Shown: positions 14,794 to 23,086 of the stretch, piece after piece
Layout: each line of letters starts with the position of its first letter
Position numbering within the stretch: the stretch's first letter is position 1
Source: JAIBBG01 sp046304755
GTDB lineage: Bacteria; Bacteroidota; Bacteroidia; Flavobacteriales_D; Sanyastnellaceae
Reading direction: 5' to 3'
NCBI GenBank assembly: GCA_046304755.1
Contig: JBKCDO010000187.1
Location: 1-23,861 of the forward strand
Length of the DNA stretch: 23,861 nt
Made by a program: the position numbers and the translations under genes
The notes under the pieces: model-generated
Databases searched by the model: none
The model's input: the letters and a program-made list of their open reading frames with translations, nothing else
What the model was told of the DNA's origin: nothing

Positions 14794-14801
14794 CAAAAGT
14801 A
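14794..14801 (-). promoter_or_regulatory. -7 promoter element (TACTTTTG) for the PurF-like gene
   Basis: Read on the minus strand this is an exact TAnnTTTG match ending 44 bp before the ATG at 14749. At the -33 distance (21-bp spacer) there is only a weak TTCC. The leader contains a perfect 10-bp palindrome CCTTTAAAGG (14780-14789) near the predicted transcription start, which could be a regulator site. Confidence 0.55.
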
Positions 14802-14838
14802 GTACGTTGATTGGGTTGTTCGGGAAGTGGTGAAAAAC

Positions 14839-17199
14839 TTAACGGATAATGGTGATTTTTCGCACCTCATCTGCGGTGCCCAAGGGGGTTGAAACATACA
14901 CGAGGTAAACACCGGTGGCGGGTTTGCTGCCATCACTGAGTAATCCATCCCAAACAGCTCTGCCGCCTTCGCTTTCGGTTTCAAACAGAATGTTTCCCTG
15001 GATATCGGTAACCTTCACGCTGGTGTTGTAGGCCAAGCCATCGATGGTAATGTTGCCGGTGTAATCGGGGCGCACGGGATTGGGAAACACACGCACGTTC
15101 GACATTTCATTGTCGAAGTTGGTAGCGGTAGAGAAAAATCCGATGACACCATTTTCCGTTGCGAAAAAGACTTCGCCATTCGAGTGATTGATAGCGATGT
15201 CATAAACGGTGTTGGAGAGCAATGGGCTATTTTCCTCCGTAAAGTGATAGACCTGCCGAAGGCCATCATCGCTCAACAGATAGACACCGCTGTTTTGTGT
15301 TCCAATCCATTTGCGGTTGCTTCCATCGATTTCAATGCAATTGACGGTTTCTGTTTCAAGCAGTATTTGCGTGTTCCCGTCTTGCTCGATGAGGATTTGT
15401 TCAGAGTCGAAATTATCTCCTTCAAAAATGGACACGGGGTTGTAGAAAATCGAGAGACCGCTGGATGTTCCCACCCATACTTCGCCGTCTAAATCTTCTT
15501 CCATACTCAACACATCGTTCGATGCGAGTTTACCATTGCCCTCTGCGTCGGTGAGCAACTTGAAGTTGTCGTCGGAAAAGGTGTCCAGCGTTCCATTGTT
15601 GTTCAATACAAACAGGCCCTTGCCGATGACATTAGCCCATACCAGGTTGTTTTCGGAAACGAGGATATCGGCGACGCGTTCATCATTTCCCAGGAGCAAG
15701 CCGAAGTCGTAGTCGTAGAATTTTCCATCTCGGCCGAGCGCGTGGATAGCACGATCGGTGAAGCTGTTGGTGCACCATAGCGTGCCGTTTTCATCAAACT
15801 CGACCGCTGCTACAGGCGTTCGTGTCGCAGAGGGGTCGGCGTTTGATTCATCGGGACCGGTAGTTGCAGTTCCATTGAGTGGTTGAAGTCGGCCGGTGGC
15901 TGTGTTAACTTTCACCAGTCCGTCATCCCAGGTGGCGGCGTAAATTATGCTGTTGTCGTCGGGATCAACCGCGATATCCATGATGTCGGTGACGAATCTG
16001 CTGGTATTGTTAAAACCGGCACCGGGGCTGTAGGTGGTATCGGAAGAAATATGGACCCATTCATCATTGACAAATCCCGAGAAGCCGTCAACGTTGTATT
16101 GTGCTCCCCAACTGATACTGACGCCACCGTGAGCAATCCACACGTTGTTGTTGTAAGCACCAAGGCGTCTGCATGTTGCTGATGCCGGCCCTTGCGGAGC
16201 GATAACTGCGTCGCCGCTGCCATCGGCGTTGCGCGACCAGAAGAGGCCCGCGAATTTATCTGCCGCCCACAGATAGCCATATTCTCCAACGATGCAATTG
16301 TAGGTGAAGGGTAATCGGCCCGCGATAAGTGATCGCTCCACCGGGAAATCGAAGTTGAAGTGGCAGAACCAATAGCCATAATCACCGGACACGGTGAACC
16401 ACTCGTTGTTGGACCAAATCTGGTTGATGCGGAAATTGGGCAGGGTGTATCGAGGCGCCCAGTTGGGAGCGTCAAGCGTTTTGCTCCAGACGGTATCGGC
16501 ATCGATTCCCGGAACGGCTAGAACCATTTGATTATCGAAGAACTCAATGTGCTTTACGGTGGAGTCACCGGGTACATTGTCGAAGGTTGACCAGTTTTGG
16601 AAGTTGGCCAGAAAAGGGTTTGAGAGCGACGCTGTTTTTAATCCTGTTTCTGTTACCGCGTAAAGGGTGTTGTTGTAAACCGCCACGTCGTTGACTTTAA
16701 CGGGTCCTCCATTTGGGCCGATGAAATAGGTTTCTTTCACCTCTTTACGAATCATATCGAGCACCACAATCCCGAACCCCGTGCTGAGGTAAACCCGATC
16801 TCCAAACGGATAGATGTCATAAATCGCCTTGTCGCCAATGACTGTGCTGAATTTGATATCGGGAATATTGAATCCTTTGTCGCCATCCAGCAAATCGATA
16901 TTGCCATTGCTGTATCCGATAATCACCAGCCCTGTTTGCGGATCTGTTTCGATGGCGGAAATACCGATATCTGTGAGTTGTGTTGCTTTTGAATAGCGGA
17001 TGATTTCACCGCCTTCTTTGTTGTAGGAAAAAAGCGCGTAGGGTGTGGCGGCATAAACGATGCGGTTGGATTCGCACACATCGATGCAGCGACTGTAGGG
17101 CAAATGATCACGCCAGGTACCGATGCTGAATTGAGCGTTTAGTGAGGAGCTCACACACAGAGCTGAGCAGATAAGCGTAAAGAGCAGAAGGTTTTTCAT
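14839..17199 (-). CDS. porZ: PorZ-like type IX secretion attachment-complex protein (beta-propeller with C-terminal sorting domain)
   Basis: The 786-residue protein has a signal peptide (residues 1-23, ending SSLNAQ), then a long series of beta-propeller blades. The N-terminal FSIGTWRDHLPYSRCIDV is the start I associate with the PorZ family, and repeated W.GT..GL-type blades lie around residues 540-650. At the end (701-786) is an Ig-like C-terminal domain with NVRVFPNPV, VWDGLLSDGSKPATGVYLVYV and a Lys/Arg-rich last strand, the type A T9SS sorting signal. PorZ of Porphyromonas gingivalis is about the same length and works on the cell surface with PorU, PorV and PorQ, attaching cargo to lipopolysaccharide. 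ATG 17197-17199 was chosen; the frame is open further but lacks a signal there. A generic two-component-propeller surface protein is the alternative. Confidence 0.82.
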   Translation of the reverse strand: MKNLLLFTLICSALCVSSSLNAQFSIGTWRDHLPYSRCIDVCESNRIVYAATPYALFSYNKEGGEIIRYSKATQLTDIGISAIETDPQTGLVIIGYSNGNIDLLDGDKGFNIPDIKFSTVIGDKAIYDIYPFGDRVYLSTGFGIVVLDMIRKEVKETYFIGPNGGPVKVNDVAVYNNTLYAVTETGLKTASLSNPFLANFQNWSTFDNVPGDSTVKHIEFFDNQMVLAVPGIDADTVWSKTLDAPNWAPRYTLPNFRINQIWSNNEWFTVSGDYGYWFCHFNFDFPVERSLIAGRLPFTYNCIVGEYGYLWAADKFAGLFWSRNADGSGDAVIAPQGPASATCRRLGAYNNNVWIAHGGVSISWGAQYNVDGFSGFVNDEWVHISSDTTYSPGAGFNNTSRFVTDIMDIAVDPDDNSIIYAATWDDGLVKVNTATGRLQPLNGTATTGPDESNADPSATRTPVAAVEFDENGTLWCTNSFTDRAIHALGRDGKFYDYDFGLLLGNDERVADILVSENNLVWANVIGKGLFVLNNNGTLDTFSDDNFKLLTDAEGNGKLASNDVLSMEEDLDGEVWVGTSSGLSIFYNPVSIFEGDNFDSEQILIEQDGNTQILLETETVNCIEIDGSNRKWIGTQNSGVYLLSDDGLRQVYHFTEENSPLLSNTVYDIAINHSNGEVFFATENGVIGFFSTATNFDNEMSNVRVFPNPVRPDYTGNITIDGLAYNTSVKVTDIQGNILFETESEGGRAVWDGLLSDGSKPATGVYLVYVSTPLGTADEVRKITIIR

Positions 17200-17258
17200 A
17201 GGAAGCCGCAGACTAACGCACCACACCGAGATTTGTTTTATCCAACAGAAATTTTTCA

Positions 17259-18302
17259 TCAGTCGTGGTTTAAGGCGTCCCAGCCTTGCGCTCTTAAAGT
17301 GATGGTTTCTCCTGCGCGTGTGACCATTCGGCAACCCATCACATCGGCTGTGGCGTGACCAATGACGGTAAGGTGCGGGTTGCCTTTTATCTTATCGAAG
17401 TCAGTTTGCTTGATGGTGAAAAGGAGTTCATAGTCTTCTCCGCCATTGAGCGCGCAGGTGGTATAGTCGAGATTGAATTCTTTGGCGGCATCGATGGTGC
17501 GCGGCGACACGGGGATTTTTTCTTCGTAAACATCGAATCCAACACCGCTTTGCTCAGCCAGGTGTTTGATTTCCGAGGCAAGTCCGTCGGAGATGTCAAT
17601 CATCGCCGTTGGCCTAACATCGAGTGAGTCCAATAACCCGCGAATATCGGTGCGTGCCTCAGGCTTTAATTGGCGCTCGAGCACGTAATCGTATCCCTGA
17701 AGATTAGGTTGGGCACCGGGCGCAGCTTGGAAAACGGCTTTTTCGCGCTCTAGGACTTGCAGACCCATGTATGCGCCACCCAAATCGCCGGTCACAACGA
17801 GTAGTTCGTTCTCACGTGCGCCGGAGCGAGTCGCAATGCTTGTTTCCGGTGCGTAACCAATAGCGGTAACGGATATGACAAGGCCGCTTCTGCTGCTGGT
17901 GGTATCACCGCCTACGAGATCAACACCGTAATGCTGACACGCCATGAGCATGCCGGCGTAGAGTTCATCGACGGCTTCGAGTGAGAAACGATTGCTCAAG
18001 GCCAGGCCCACAACAACTTGATGTGGTGTAGCATTCATAGCGCAGATGTCGCTGAGATTCACAACGATGCTTTTGTAACCCAGATGCTTCAAGGGCGCAT
18101 AGGACAAGTCGAAATGCACACCTTCTACGAGCATGTCGGTCGAAACCAGGCACCGTTGACCTTCCGGCGGTGCCAGAATCGCAGCATCATCACCTACGCC
18201 CTTGATGGATGTTTTGTGTTGCAACAAAATGTTGTCGGTAAGGTGATGAATGAGTCCAAACTCTCCGAGGGCGGACAATTCGGTGCGCGTAGTTTCTGAC
18301 AT
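17259..18302 (-). CDS. thiL: Thiamine-monophosphate kinase
   Basis: The 347-residue ATP-dependent kinase turns thiamine monophosphate into thiamine diphosphate, the last step of cofactor synthesis. Family signatures are visible in order: GEFGLIHHL, GDDAAIL (residues 36-42), LVSTDMLVEGVHFDLSY, KSIVVNLSDICAMNATP, DLVGGDTTSS, LVVTGDLGGAYMGL, MIDISDGLASEIKHL and NGGEDYELLFT. The Asp-rich motifs bind Mg2+ and nucleotide. ATG at 18300-18302 begins MSETTRTELSALG. It lies 75 bp downstream of recJ and 59 bp upstream of the porZ-like gene on the same strand. No thiamine (TPP) riboswitch is apparent upstream. Confidence 0.96.
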   Translation of the reverse strand: MSETTRTELSALGEFGLIHHLTDNILLQHKTSIKGVGDDAAILAPPEGQRCLVSTDMLVEGVHFDLSYAPLKHLGYKSIVVNLSDICAMNATPHQVVVGLALSNRFSLEAVDELYAGMLMACQHYGVDLVGGDTTSSRSGLVISVTAIGYAPETSIATRSGARENELLVVTGDLGGAYMGLQVLEREKAVFQAAPGAQPNLQGYDYVLERQLKPEARTDIRGLLDSLDVRPTAMIDISDGLASEIKHLAEQSGVGFDVYEEKIPVSPRTIDAAKEFNLDYTTCALNGGEDYELLFTIKQTDFDKIKGNPHLTVIGHATADVMGCRMVTRAGETITLRAQGWDALNHD

Positions 18303-18377
18303 AGCAAGCGAAAATATTGGGGTGACAAATTTCGAGGAAATGAGTTGTCAAACCACGAAAGAATGCCATGCGTCTTG

Positions 18378-20093
18378 TTATTCGGCTGAACGAATATCCT
18401 TCACCACGAGCTGAATAGTGGTTTTGTTGTTCCACGTGTTTTCGTCCAGCGCAAACAGGAGGTCAACCGGTAGTTGTTGTAGTAGATGTTTTTCCCAGTG
18501 ACCCAAGTCGAAGCCAATACCATCGAGGGCAAGCGAAGGAGTGTGTTGTTGATGCACATGTAATTTGAGATGATTCTTCTGATCGCCGACGGTGCGGGTG
18601 AATCGATGGTTTTCGACTTTTTCGGAAAGGAAAACAGGGTGCATATTTTCCGGCCCGAAGGGTTCAAATTGCTTGAGGATGCGCATGAGTTTGGGACCAA
18701 TCTCCGAAAAGTCGATTTCGGCATCGTAGCTTAATTGAGGGATGGGCTTGATGTTGTTGAGTTTTTTTCGAATGACTTCATCAAAACGGCTCCGGAATTG
18801 TTCGAAGTTGGCTGCTTTGAGCGAGAGTCCGGCGGCCATGGTGTGCCCCCCGAATTGCTCGAGGAGATCTTCGCATTCACTGAGGCATTCAAAGAGGTCA
18901 ATGCCGGAAATGGATCGGGCGCTACCGGCCATTTTTTCTCCGTCACTCACCAGCACGATGGTCGGTTTGTAATGAGTTTCGACGAGTCGGGCGGCGACAA
19001 TTCCAACTACGCCTTTGTGCCAATTTTCTCCTGCGACTACAATGGATAGTGCGGAATGGTAAAAGTCGTCATCGCTGACTTTTTGCAGCGCTTCTTCGGT
19101 GATGCCCTTATCGAGTGTTTTGCGCGTTGTGTTGTATTCTTCAATGGCGGCGGCCACCGGAGCCGCGTCCTCAGCGCTTTGACACAGCAGTAACTCTACG
19201 GCTTTTTTTCCGGAGAAGATGCGTCCTGCTGCATTGATGCGCGGCGCAAGAATGAAGACGACGTCCGTAATGGTGAGCTGGTCTTTTTTGAAGCCTGCGT
19301 TATTCAACATGGCGCGAATACCGGGGCGCTCGGTGTGCTGCAATTGCTTTAATCCGTGATAGGCCAGAATTCTGTTTTCCCCCGAAACAGGAACGATATC
19401 CGCAGCGATGGCGATGGTTAAAAGGTCGAGGTATTGGAATAATTTATTCCTGTCGAGGTCTTTTTGAATGCAGAGCGCCTGTAACAGTTTGAAGCCTACG
19501 CCTGCTCCGCACAATCCTTTGAACGGGTAGTTGCAGTCAGGACGTTTAGGGTCAAGCACGGCCGCAGCGTTGGGTATTTGTGCGGGTTGGTGATGATCGC
19601 ACACAATAACATCGATGCCTTTGCCGGCGGCGTAATCGATCTTGACACCATCGCGCACGCCACAATCGAGCGTGATGATCAAGTCGCATCCCGTTTCGTA
19701 GGCGTAGTCAACTCCTTTCATGGAGAATCCATAGCCTTCGGTATATCGGTCCGGGATATAGTAGTCACAGGCCACACCGAGATCATGAAGGAAGCTATAC
19801 ATGATGGTTACGGCAGTGGTTCCGTCCACGTCGTAGTCGCCGTAGACCAGAATTTTCTCACCGTTTTCAAGAGCTTCCTCCAGCCGGCGGACGGCGCGGT
19901 CCATGTCGCGCATGAGGAAAGGGTCGTGCAATTCCTCCAGATCAGGCCGGAAGAATGCGCGTGCTTCCTCGAATGTTCGAATGCCGCGTTGTGCGAGGAG
20001 CTTGGAGAGCACGGGCTCTATGTTTAGCGCTTCGGAAAGCTGATGGGTGATAATTGCCTCCGGAGTGGGTGCGGGAATCCAGTTTTTTTCCAT
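18378..20093 (-). CDS. recJ: Single-stranded-DNA-specific exonuclease RecJ
   Basis: The 571-residue DHH-family 5'-3' nuclease degrades single-stranded DNA in recombination and mismatch repair in the cytoplasm. It has the metal-binding motifs VYGDYDVDGTT (residues 83-93), LDCGVRDG, CDHHQP (165-170), and the DHHA1 motif FGGHTMAAGLSL, followed by an OB-like C-terminal domain. The length is normal for RecJ. The ATG at 20091-20093 gives MEKNWIPAP, a typical start. The gene is divergent from the DCGG lipoprotein and first in a minus-strand run with thiL and the porZ-like gene. Confidence 0.97.
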   Translation of the reverse strand: MEKNWIPAPTPEAIITHQLSEALNIEPVLSKLLAQRGIRTFEEARAFFRPDLEELHDPFLMRDMDRAVRRLEEALENGEKILVYGDYDVDGTTAVTIMYSFLHDLGVACDYYIPDRYTEGYGFSMKGVDYAYETGCDLIITLDCGVRDGVKIDYAAGKGIDVIVCDHHQPAQIPNAAAVLDPKRPDCNYPFKGLCGAGVGFKLLQALCIQKDLDRNKLFQYLDLLTIAIAADIVPVSGENRILAYHGLKQLQHTERPGIRAMLNNAGFKKDQLTITDVVFILAPRINAAGRIFSGKKAVELLLCQSAEDAAPVAAAIEEYNTTRKTLDKGITEEALQKVSDDDFYHSALSIVVAGENWHKGVVGIVAARLVETHYKPTIVLVSDGEKMAGSARSISGIDLFECLSECEDLLEQFGGHTMAAGLSLKAANFEQFRSRFDEVIRKKLNNIKPIPQLSYDAEIDFSEIGPKLMRILKQFEPFGPENMHPVFLSEKVENHRFTRTVGDQKNHLKLHVHQQHTPSLALDGIGFDLGHWEKHLLQQLPVDLLFALDENTWNNKTTIQLVVKDIRSAE

Positions 20094-20205
20094 GCAGCAT
20101 AATTACGTCAGAAAAAAGCATTGGGCGAAAGCATAAAGCCACGCAGGAATGGGATATGCCATAACTTACTTTTTTCGTGGGAATCAATTGCTGAAGCAAC
20201 CAAAG

Positions 20206-20238
20206 TTTGGTGGTTTGTGACTTGTATATATATCTTCG
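20206..20238 (+). promoter_or_regulatory. Bacteroidota-type promoter: TTTG, 21-bp spacer, TATCTTCG
   Basis: TTTG at 20206-20209 and TATCTTCG at 20231-20238 are 21 bp apart, fitting the -33/-7 arrangement of the Bacteroidota primary sigma factor. The ATG of the DCGG lipoprotein is 23 bp further on, with an AT-rich leader. This is the only element pair in the window where both halves and the spacing agree. Confidence 0.6.
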
Positions 20239-20261
20239 AAACCTGTTAATAATTACACCTT

Positions 20262-21365
20262 ATGAAATTTCGGACCTATTTCACCTTGTTTTTGGCCGTT
20301 TTCTGCAGCGCATTTTTTCTGGCGAGCTGCTTAAACGACGACAACAAAATACCGGACAACTGTTACGATGGCGTGCTCAACAACGGCGAGATTAACATCG
20401 ATTGTGGCGGGCCGAATTGTGAAGAGTGTGACCACTGTACGAACGGAATATTTGAGCCCGACCGCGGGGAGGATTGGGTGGATTGCGGCGGAGAATGTCC
20501 GGTGTGTCCGCTGTGTGCAAATGGAGATCAAGACCCGGGGGAAATCGGGATAGACTGCGGTGGCGTATGCGGAGGCTGTGAGTTGTTGTGTGATGACGGG
20601 TTGCACAATGGACTTGAGGCGCTAGGTCAAATAGATTGTGAGGTTGCGGACGACAATCTTCAACCCGGTGGCTGTGATTTGTGTCCGAACTGTGAGGACA
20701 ACATCATGAATGGTTTTGAAACAGGTATTGACTGTGGAGGTGATTCCTGCCAGGCGTGTTGCTCAACCGGTAACTGTACCAACGGTATTCAGGATGGACT
20801 AGAATTCTATGTTGACTGCGGCGGTAACTCTTGTCCGGATTGTGATACCATCTTTGTTTTTGAGATTGGTTCAACTGAATATTATACCCCCCAACTCATT
20901 GTAGCTCCAACCTATGTTCCGGGACCTCCCGGAGTGGTCACATATACCTTGATGTCTGCGTTCGAAAACGACCCTGACGCACCCTTACAAGAATTGGGTA
21001 ACCTTTCAATTACACTTACCGAATCCACATTGTTGAACTGGACCGCAATGATTGGCGCACCCATCGACTTCCCGTCTATTCAATATCCCGCAGATGCCTA
21101 CTCAATTGATTGGTTTGATTTGGGGACGGGTTATACCTATAGTACGGATACGCCGGGGGCATCAGGGCGCTTCACCATTTTGAAATATAAGACGCTGGAA
21201 GTAACCGCCCAAGATGAGGTTGATGGTTGTAATAAACCGCAAGGAACCTATACCTTCTTCCGAGTTGCCTTTGAGGGTGATTTGGTAAGTGCAGACCCAA
21301 CGGCACCAAGCCCATCCGTGAACCTGGAATCAGGGTTGTTCCAATTCACGTTCTACACGCCATAA
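20262..21365 (+). CDS. Lipoprotein with six Cys-rich DCGG repeats
   Basis: The 367-residue protein has a signal peptide with lipobox LASC (lipidated C23) followed by LNDDNK, consistent with outer-membrane sorting. Residues 34-194 hold six tandem repeats of the form C-x2-G-x(5-8)-E-x3-DCGG-x(1-2)-C-x2-C (repeat starts near C34, C59, C85, C110, C144, C172). The fourth is degenerate, with an insertion after DC. About 29 cysteines suggest disulfides or metal sites, and the Asp/Asn/Gly-rich turns could bind calcium. The rest (about 197-367) is Cys-poor, Pro/Thr-rich and looks like a beta-sandwich. I do not recognise the C-terminal domain and assign no function. The gene has its own promoter and terminator and is monocistronic. 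Confidence 0.85.
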   Translation: MKFRTYFTLFLAVFCSAFFLASCLNDDNKIPDNCYDGVLNNGEINIDCGGPNCEECDHCTNGIFEPDRGEDWVDCGGECPVCPLCANGDQDPGEIGIDCGGVCGGCELLCDDGLHNGLEALGQIDCEVADDNLQPGGCDLCPNCEDNIMNGFETGIDCGGDSCQACCSTGNCTNGIQDGLEFYVDCGGNSCPDCDTIFVFEIGSTEYYTPQLIVAPTYVPGPPGVVTYTLMSAFENDPDAPLQELGNLSITLTESTLLNWTAMIGAPIDFPSIQYPADAYSIDWFDLGTGYTYSTDTPGASGRFTILKYKTLEVTAQDEVDGCNKPQGTYTFFRVAFEGDLVSADPTAPSPSVNLESGLFQFTFYTP

Positions 21366-21385
21366 TTGATTCGATGATACTGAAG

Positions 21386-21412
21386 AGCCGGTCCAACGTG
21401 ACCGGCTTTTTT
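21386..21412 (+). terminator. Intrinsic terminator after the DCGG lipoprotein gene
   Basis: A perfect 8-bp GC-rich stem, AGCCGGTC with GACCGGCT, encloses a 6-base loop (CAACGT) and runs into six T residues, 20 bp after the stop codon. Adjacent A and T bases may extend the stem. It separates the lipoprotein gene from prs. Confidence 0.9.
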
Positions 21413-21458
21413 CATTTAAAATTTAATATTCCGATGGTCGGATTGGCGAATAGAGGAG

Positions 21459-21466
21459 TATATTTG
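21459..21466 (+). promoter_or_regulatory. -7 promoter element (TATATTTG) for the prs-rplY-pth genes
   Basis: This is an exact TAnnTTTG match 30 bp before the prs ATG and just after the upstream terminator, so a new transcript is expected here. The -33 half is weak (TGG at 21 bp spacing). Confidence 0.55.
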
Positions 21467-21496
21467 CGGCCCTCAAAAACAGGTTGTTAGCTTCGT

Positions 21497-22438
21497 ATGA
21501 ACGACATGGTTAAAATACTCGCGGGTTCTGCCTCACGCTATTTAGGCGAGAGCATTGCCAATGAGTTCGGTGTTGCGCTGGGCAATGTTATTATCCAGCA
21601 CTTCAGTGATGGAGAATTTCAGCCATCGATTGAGGAGACCGTGCGCGGAAAGGATGTGATCATCGTGCAATCGACCTTTCCACCGAGCGACAATCTCATG
21701 GAGTTGTTGTTGCTCATCGATGCGGCCAAGCGTGCTTCAGCCAAGCGTATCGTTGCCGTTATTCCGTATTTCGGATTGGCGCGCCAGGATCGTAAAGACA
21801 AACCGCGTGTAGCGATTGGAGCCAAGCTGGTGGCCAATTTGCTCACTGCAGCCGGTGTCGATCGTGTAATCACCATGGATCTGCATGCCGAACAGATTCA
21901 GGGCTTTTTTGAGGTGCCGGTGGATCACTTGTATGCATCGACCATTTTCGTTCCTTACCTGAAGTCACTCAATATTCCGGATTTGCTGATTGCCGCGCCT
22001 GATACGGGCGGAACGAAGCGAGCGAATGCCTATGCGAAACTGCTGGGCAGTGATCTGGCGATTTGCTACAAGCAGCGCAAAGTGGCTAATCAAGTGGAAA
22101 GCATGACGGTGATCGGCGATGTGAAGGGAAAGAATGTGGTGATTGTGGATGATATGTGCGACACCGCCGGAACCTTGTGCAAAGCAGCAGAGGTGATGAT
22201 GGAAAACGGTGCGTTGTCGGTTCGTGCTATTTGTACACATCCTGTACTTAGCGGCAAAGCTTATGAGCGCATTCAGGATTCTGTGCTGGAGGAAATCATT
22301 GTGACCAATAGCATTCCATTGAAGGAAGACCGTCCGAAGGATAAAATCAAAGTGTTGTCTGTGGCCTCCTTATTCGGAGGTGTACTCACCAACCTCATCG
22401 ACAACCGCAGCATCAGTAGCAACTTTATTATTTCGTAA
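21497..22438 (+). CDS. prs: Ribose-phosphate pyrophosphokinase (PRPP synthetase)
   Basis: The 313-residue cytoplasmic enzyme makes PRPP from ribose 5-phosphate and ATP, feeding purine, pyrimidine, His and Trp synthesis, including the PurF-type reaction. It shows FSDGEFQPSIEETVRG near the N-terminus, YFGLARQDRK (91-100), the flexible loop and DLHAEQIQGFF (128-138), and the PRPP-binding loop VVIVDDMCDTAGTL (214-227). Length is that of class I enzymes. It is first of the conserved trio prs-rplY-pth, with 20 bp to the next gene. Confidence 0.97.
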   Translation: MNDMVKILAGSASRYLGESIANEFGVALGNVIIQHFSDGEFQPSIEETVRGKDVIIVQSTFPPSDNLMELLLLIDAAKRASAKRIVAVIPYFGLARQDRKDKPRVAIGAKLVANLLTAAGVDRVITMDLHAEQIQGFFEVPVDHLYASTIFVPYLKSLNIPDLLIAAPDTGGTKRANAYAKLLGSDLAICYKQRKVANQVESMTVIGDVKGKNVVIVDDMCDTAGTLCKAAEVMMENGALSVRAICTHPVLSGKAYERIQDSVLEEIIVTNSIPLKEDRPKDKIKVLSVASLFGGVLTNLIDNRSISSNFIIS

Positions 22439-22458
22439 ATCATTTAAAAACCATAAAC

Positions 22459-23049
22459 ATGAAACAAGTCTCATTGAGCGGTTCTCCGAGAGAGAACGTA
22501 GGAAGAAAAGGCGCAGAGGAATTGCGTAAAAGCGGTCGCATTCCGGGCGTGATTTATGGCGGTTCAACTCAAGTTCCATTCAGCGTTTCACGCAATGATT
22601 GGGATAAGATTGTAGCGCGTCCTGACACTCTTCAAATCAACATTGAAGTGGCAGGCAAAACCTATCCAACTATTATTCAGGAACAACAGCAGAATCCGGT
22701 TACCGACATGGTGACTCACGTTGATTTGCTGGAGTTGATTCCGGGTAAAGTGGTAAGAACAACCCTGCCTATTCGCACCGTTGGTGTTTCTGAAGGTGTG
22801 CGCAGCGGTGGTAAGTTGTTGATCAACTACCGTAAAGTGCGTATCAGCGGAAAGCCTGAGTCTATTCCGGATGAAATCGCGGTGGATATTTCAGCAATGA
22901 AAATCGGCGATATGATTCGCGTGCGTGACATTAAGTTGGATGGTTGCAAGGTGCTTGAGGCTGAGGCTTCAGCTATTGTTTCTGTTCAGGTGACACGTGC
23001 TGCAATGGCTGATGCCGCTGCTGCCGCTGCTGCCGAGAAGAAGAAGTAA
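22459..23049 (+). CDS. rplY: Large-subunit ribosomal protein bL25, long form with TL5/CTC domain
   Basis: The 196-residue protein binds 5S rRNA in the large ribosomal subunit. The N-terminal L25 domain (about 1-92: SPRENVGRKGAEELRKSGRIPGVIYGG) is followed by the beta-rich CTC/TL5 domain (about 95-180: LPIRTVGVSEGVRSGG). A low-complexity Ala-rich then Lys-rich tail (from about 184) completes it. Long forms of this kind are also called general stress protein Ctc. Its leader is A-rich (AAAAACCATAAAC) with no Shine-Dalgarno, the normal Bacteroidota pattern for highly expressed genes. It lies between prs and pth. Confidence 0.96.
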   Translation: MKQVSLSGSPRENVGRKGAEELRKSGRIPGVIYGGSTQVPFSVSRNDWDKIVARPDTLQINIEVAGKTYPTIIQEQQQNPVTDMVTHVDLLELIPGKVVRTTLPIRTVGVSEGVRSGGKLLINYRKVRISGKPESIPDEIAVDISAMKIGDMIRVRDIKLDGCKVLEAEASAIVSVQVTRAAMADAAAAAAAEKKK

Positions 23050-23086
23050 TTGTGTTGACGCACCCTGTTTGGCGTAAGTTCGCTGC

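Noticed and set aside
18309..18316. TATTTTCG on the minus strand as a thiL promoter
   Set aside because: It is only 6 bp from the ATG and has no -33 partner, so it was not listed as a feature, only as part of the motif finding.
20188..20199. Short inverted repeat TTGCT-GA-AGCAA before the lipoprotein promoter
   Set aside because: A 5-bp arm with a 2-base centre is expected by chance and has no T-tract.
22995..23045. GCTGCC-type repeat at the end of rplY as a functional DNA repeat
   Set aside because: It simply encodes the Ala-rich low-complexity tail common in bL25 proteins.
23075..23082. TAAGTTCG as a separate pth promoter
   Set aside because: It is 4 bp from the ATG inside a conserved operon; it is probably coincidence and was kept only in the motif finding.
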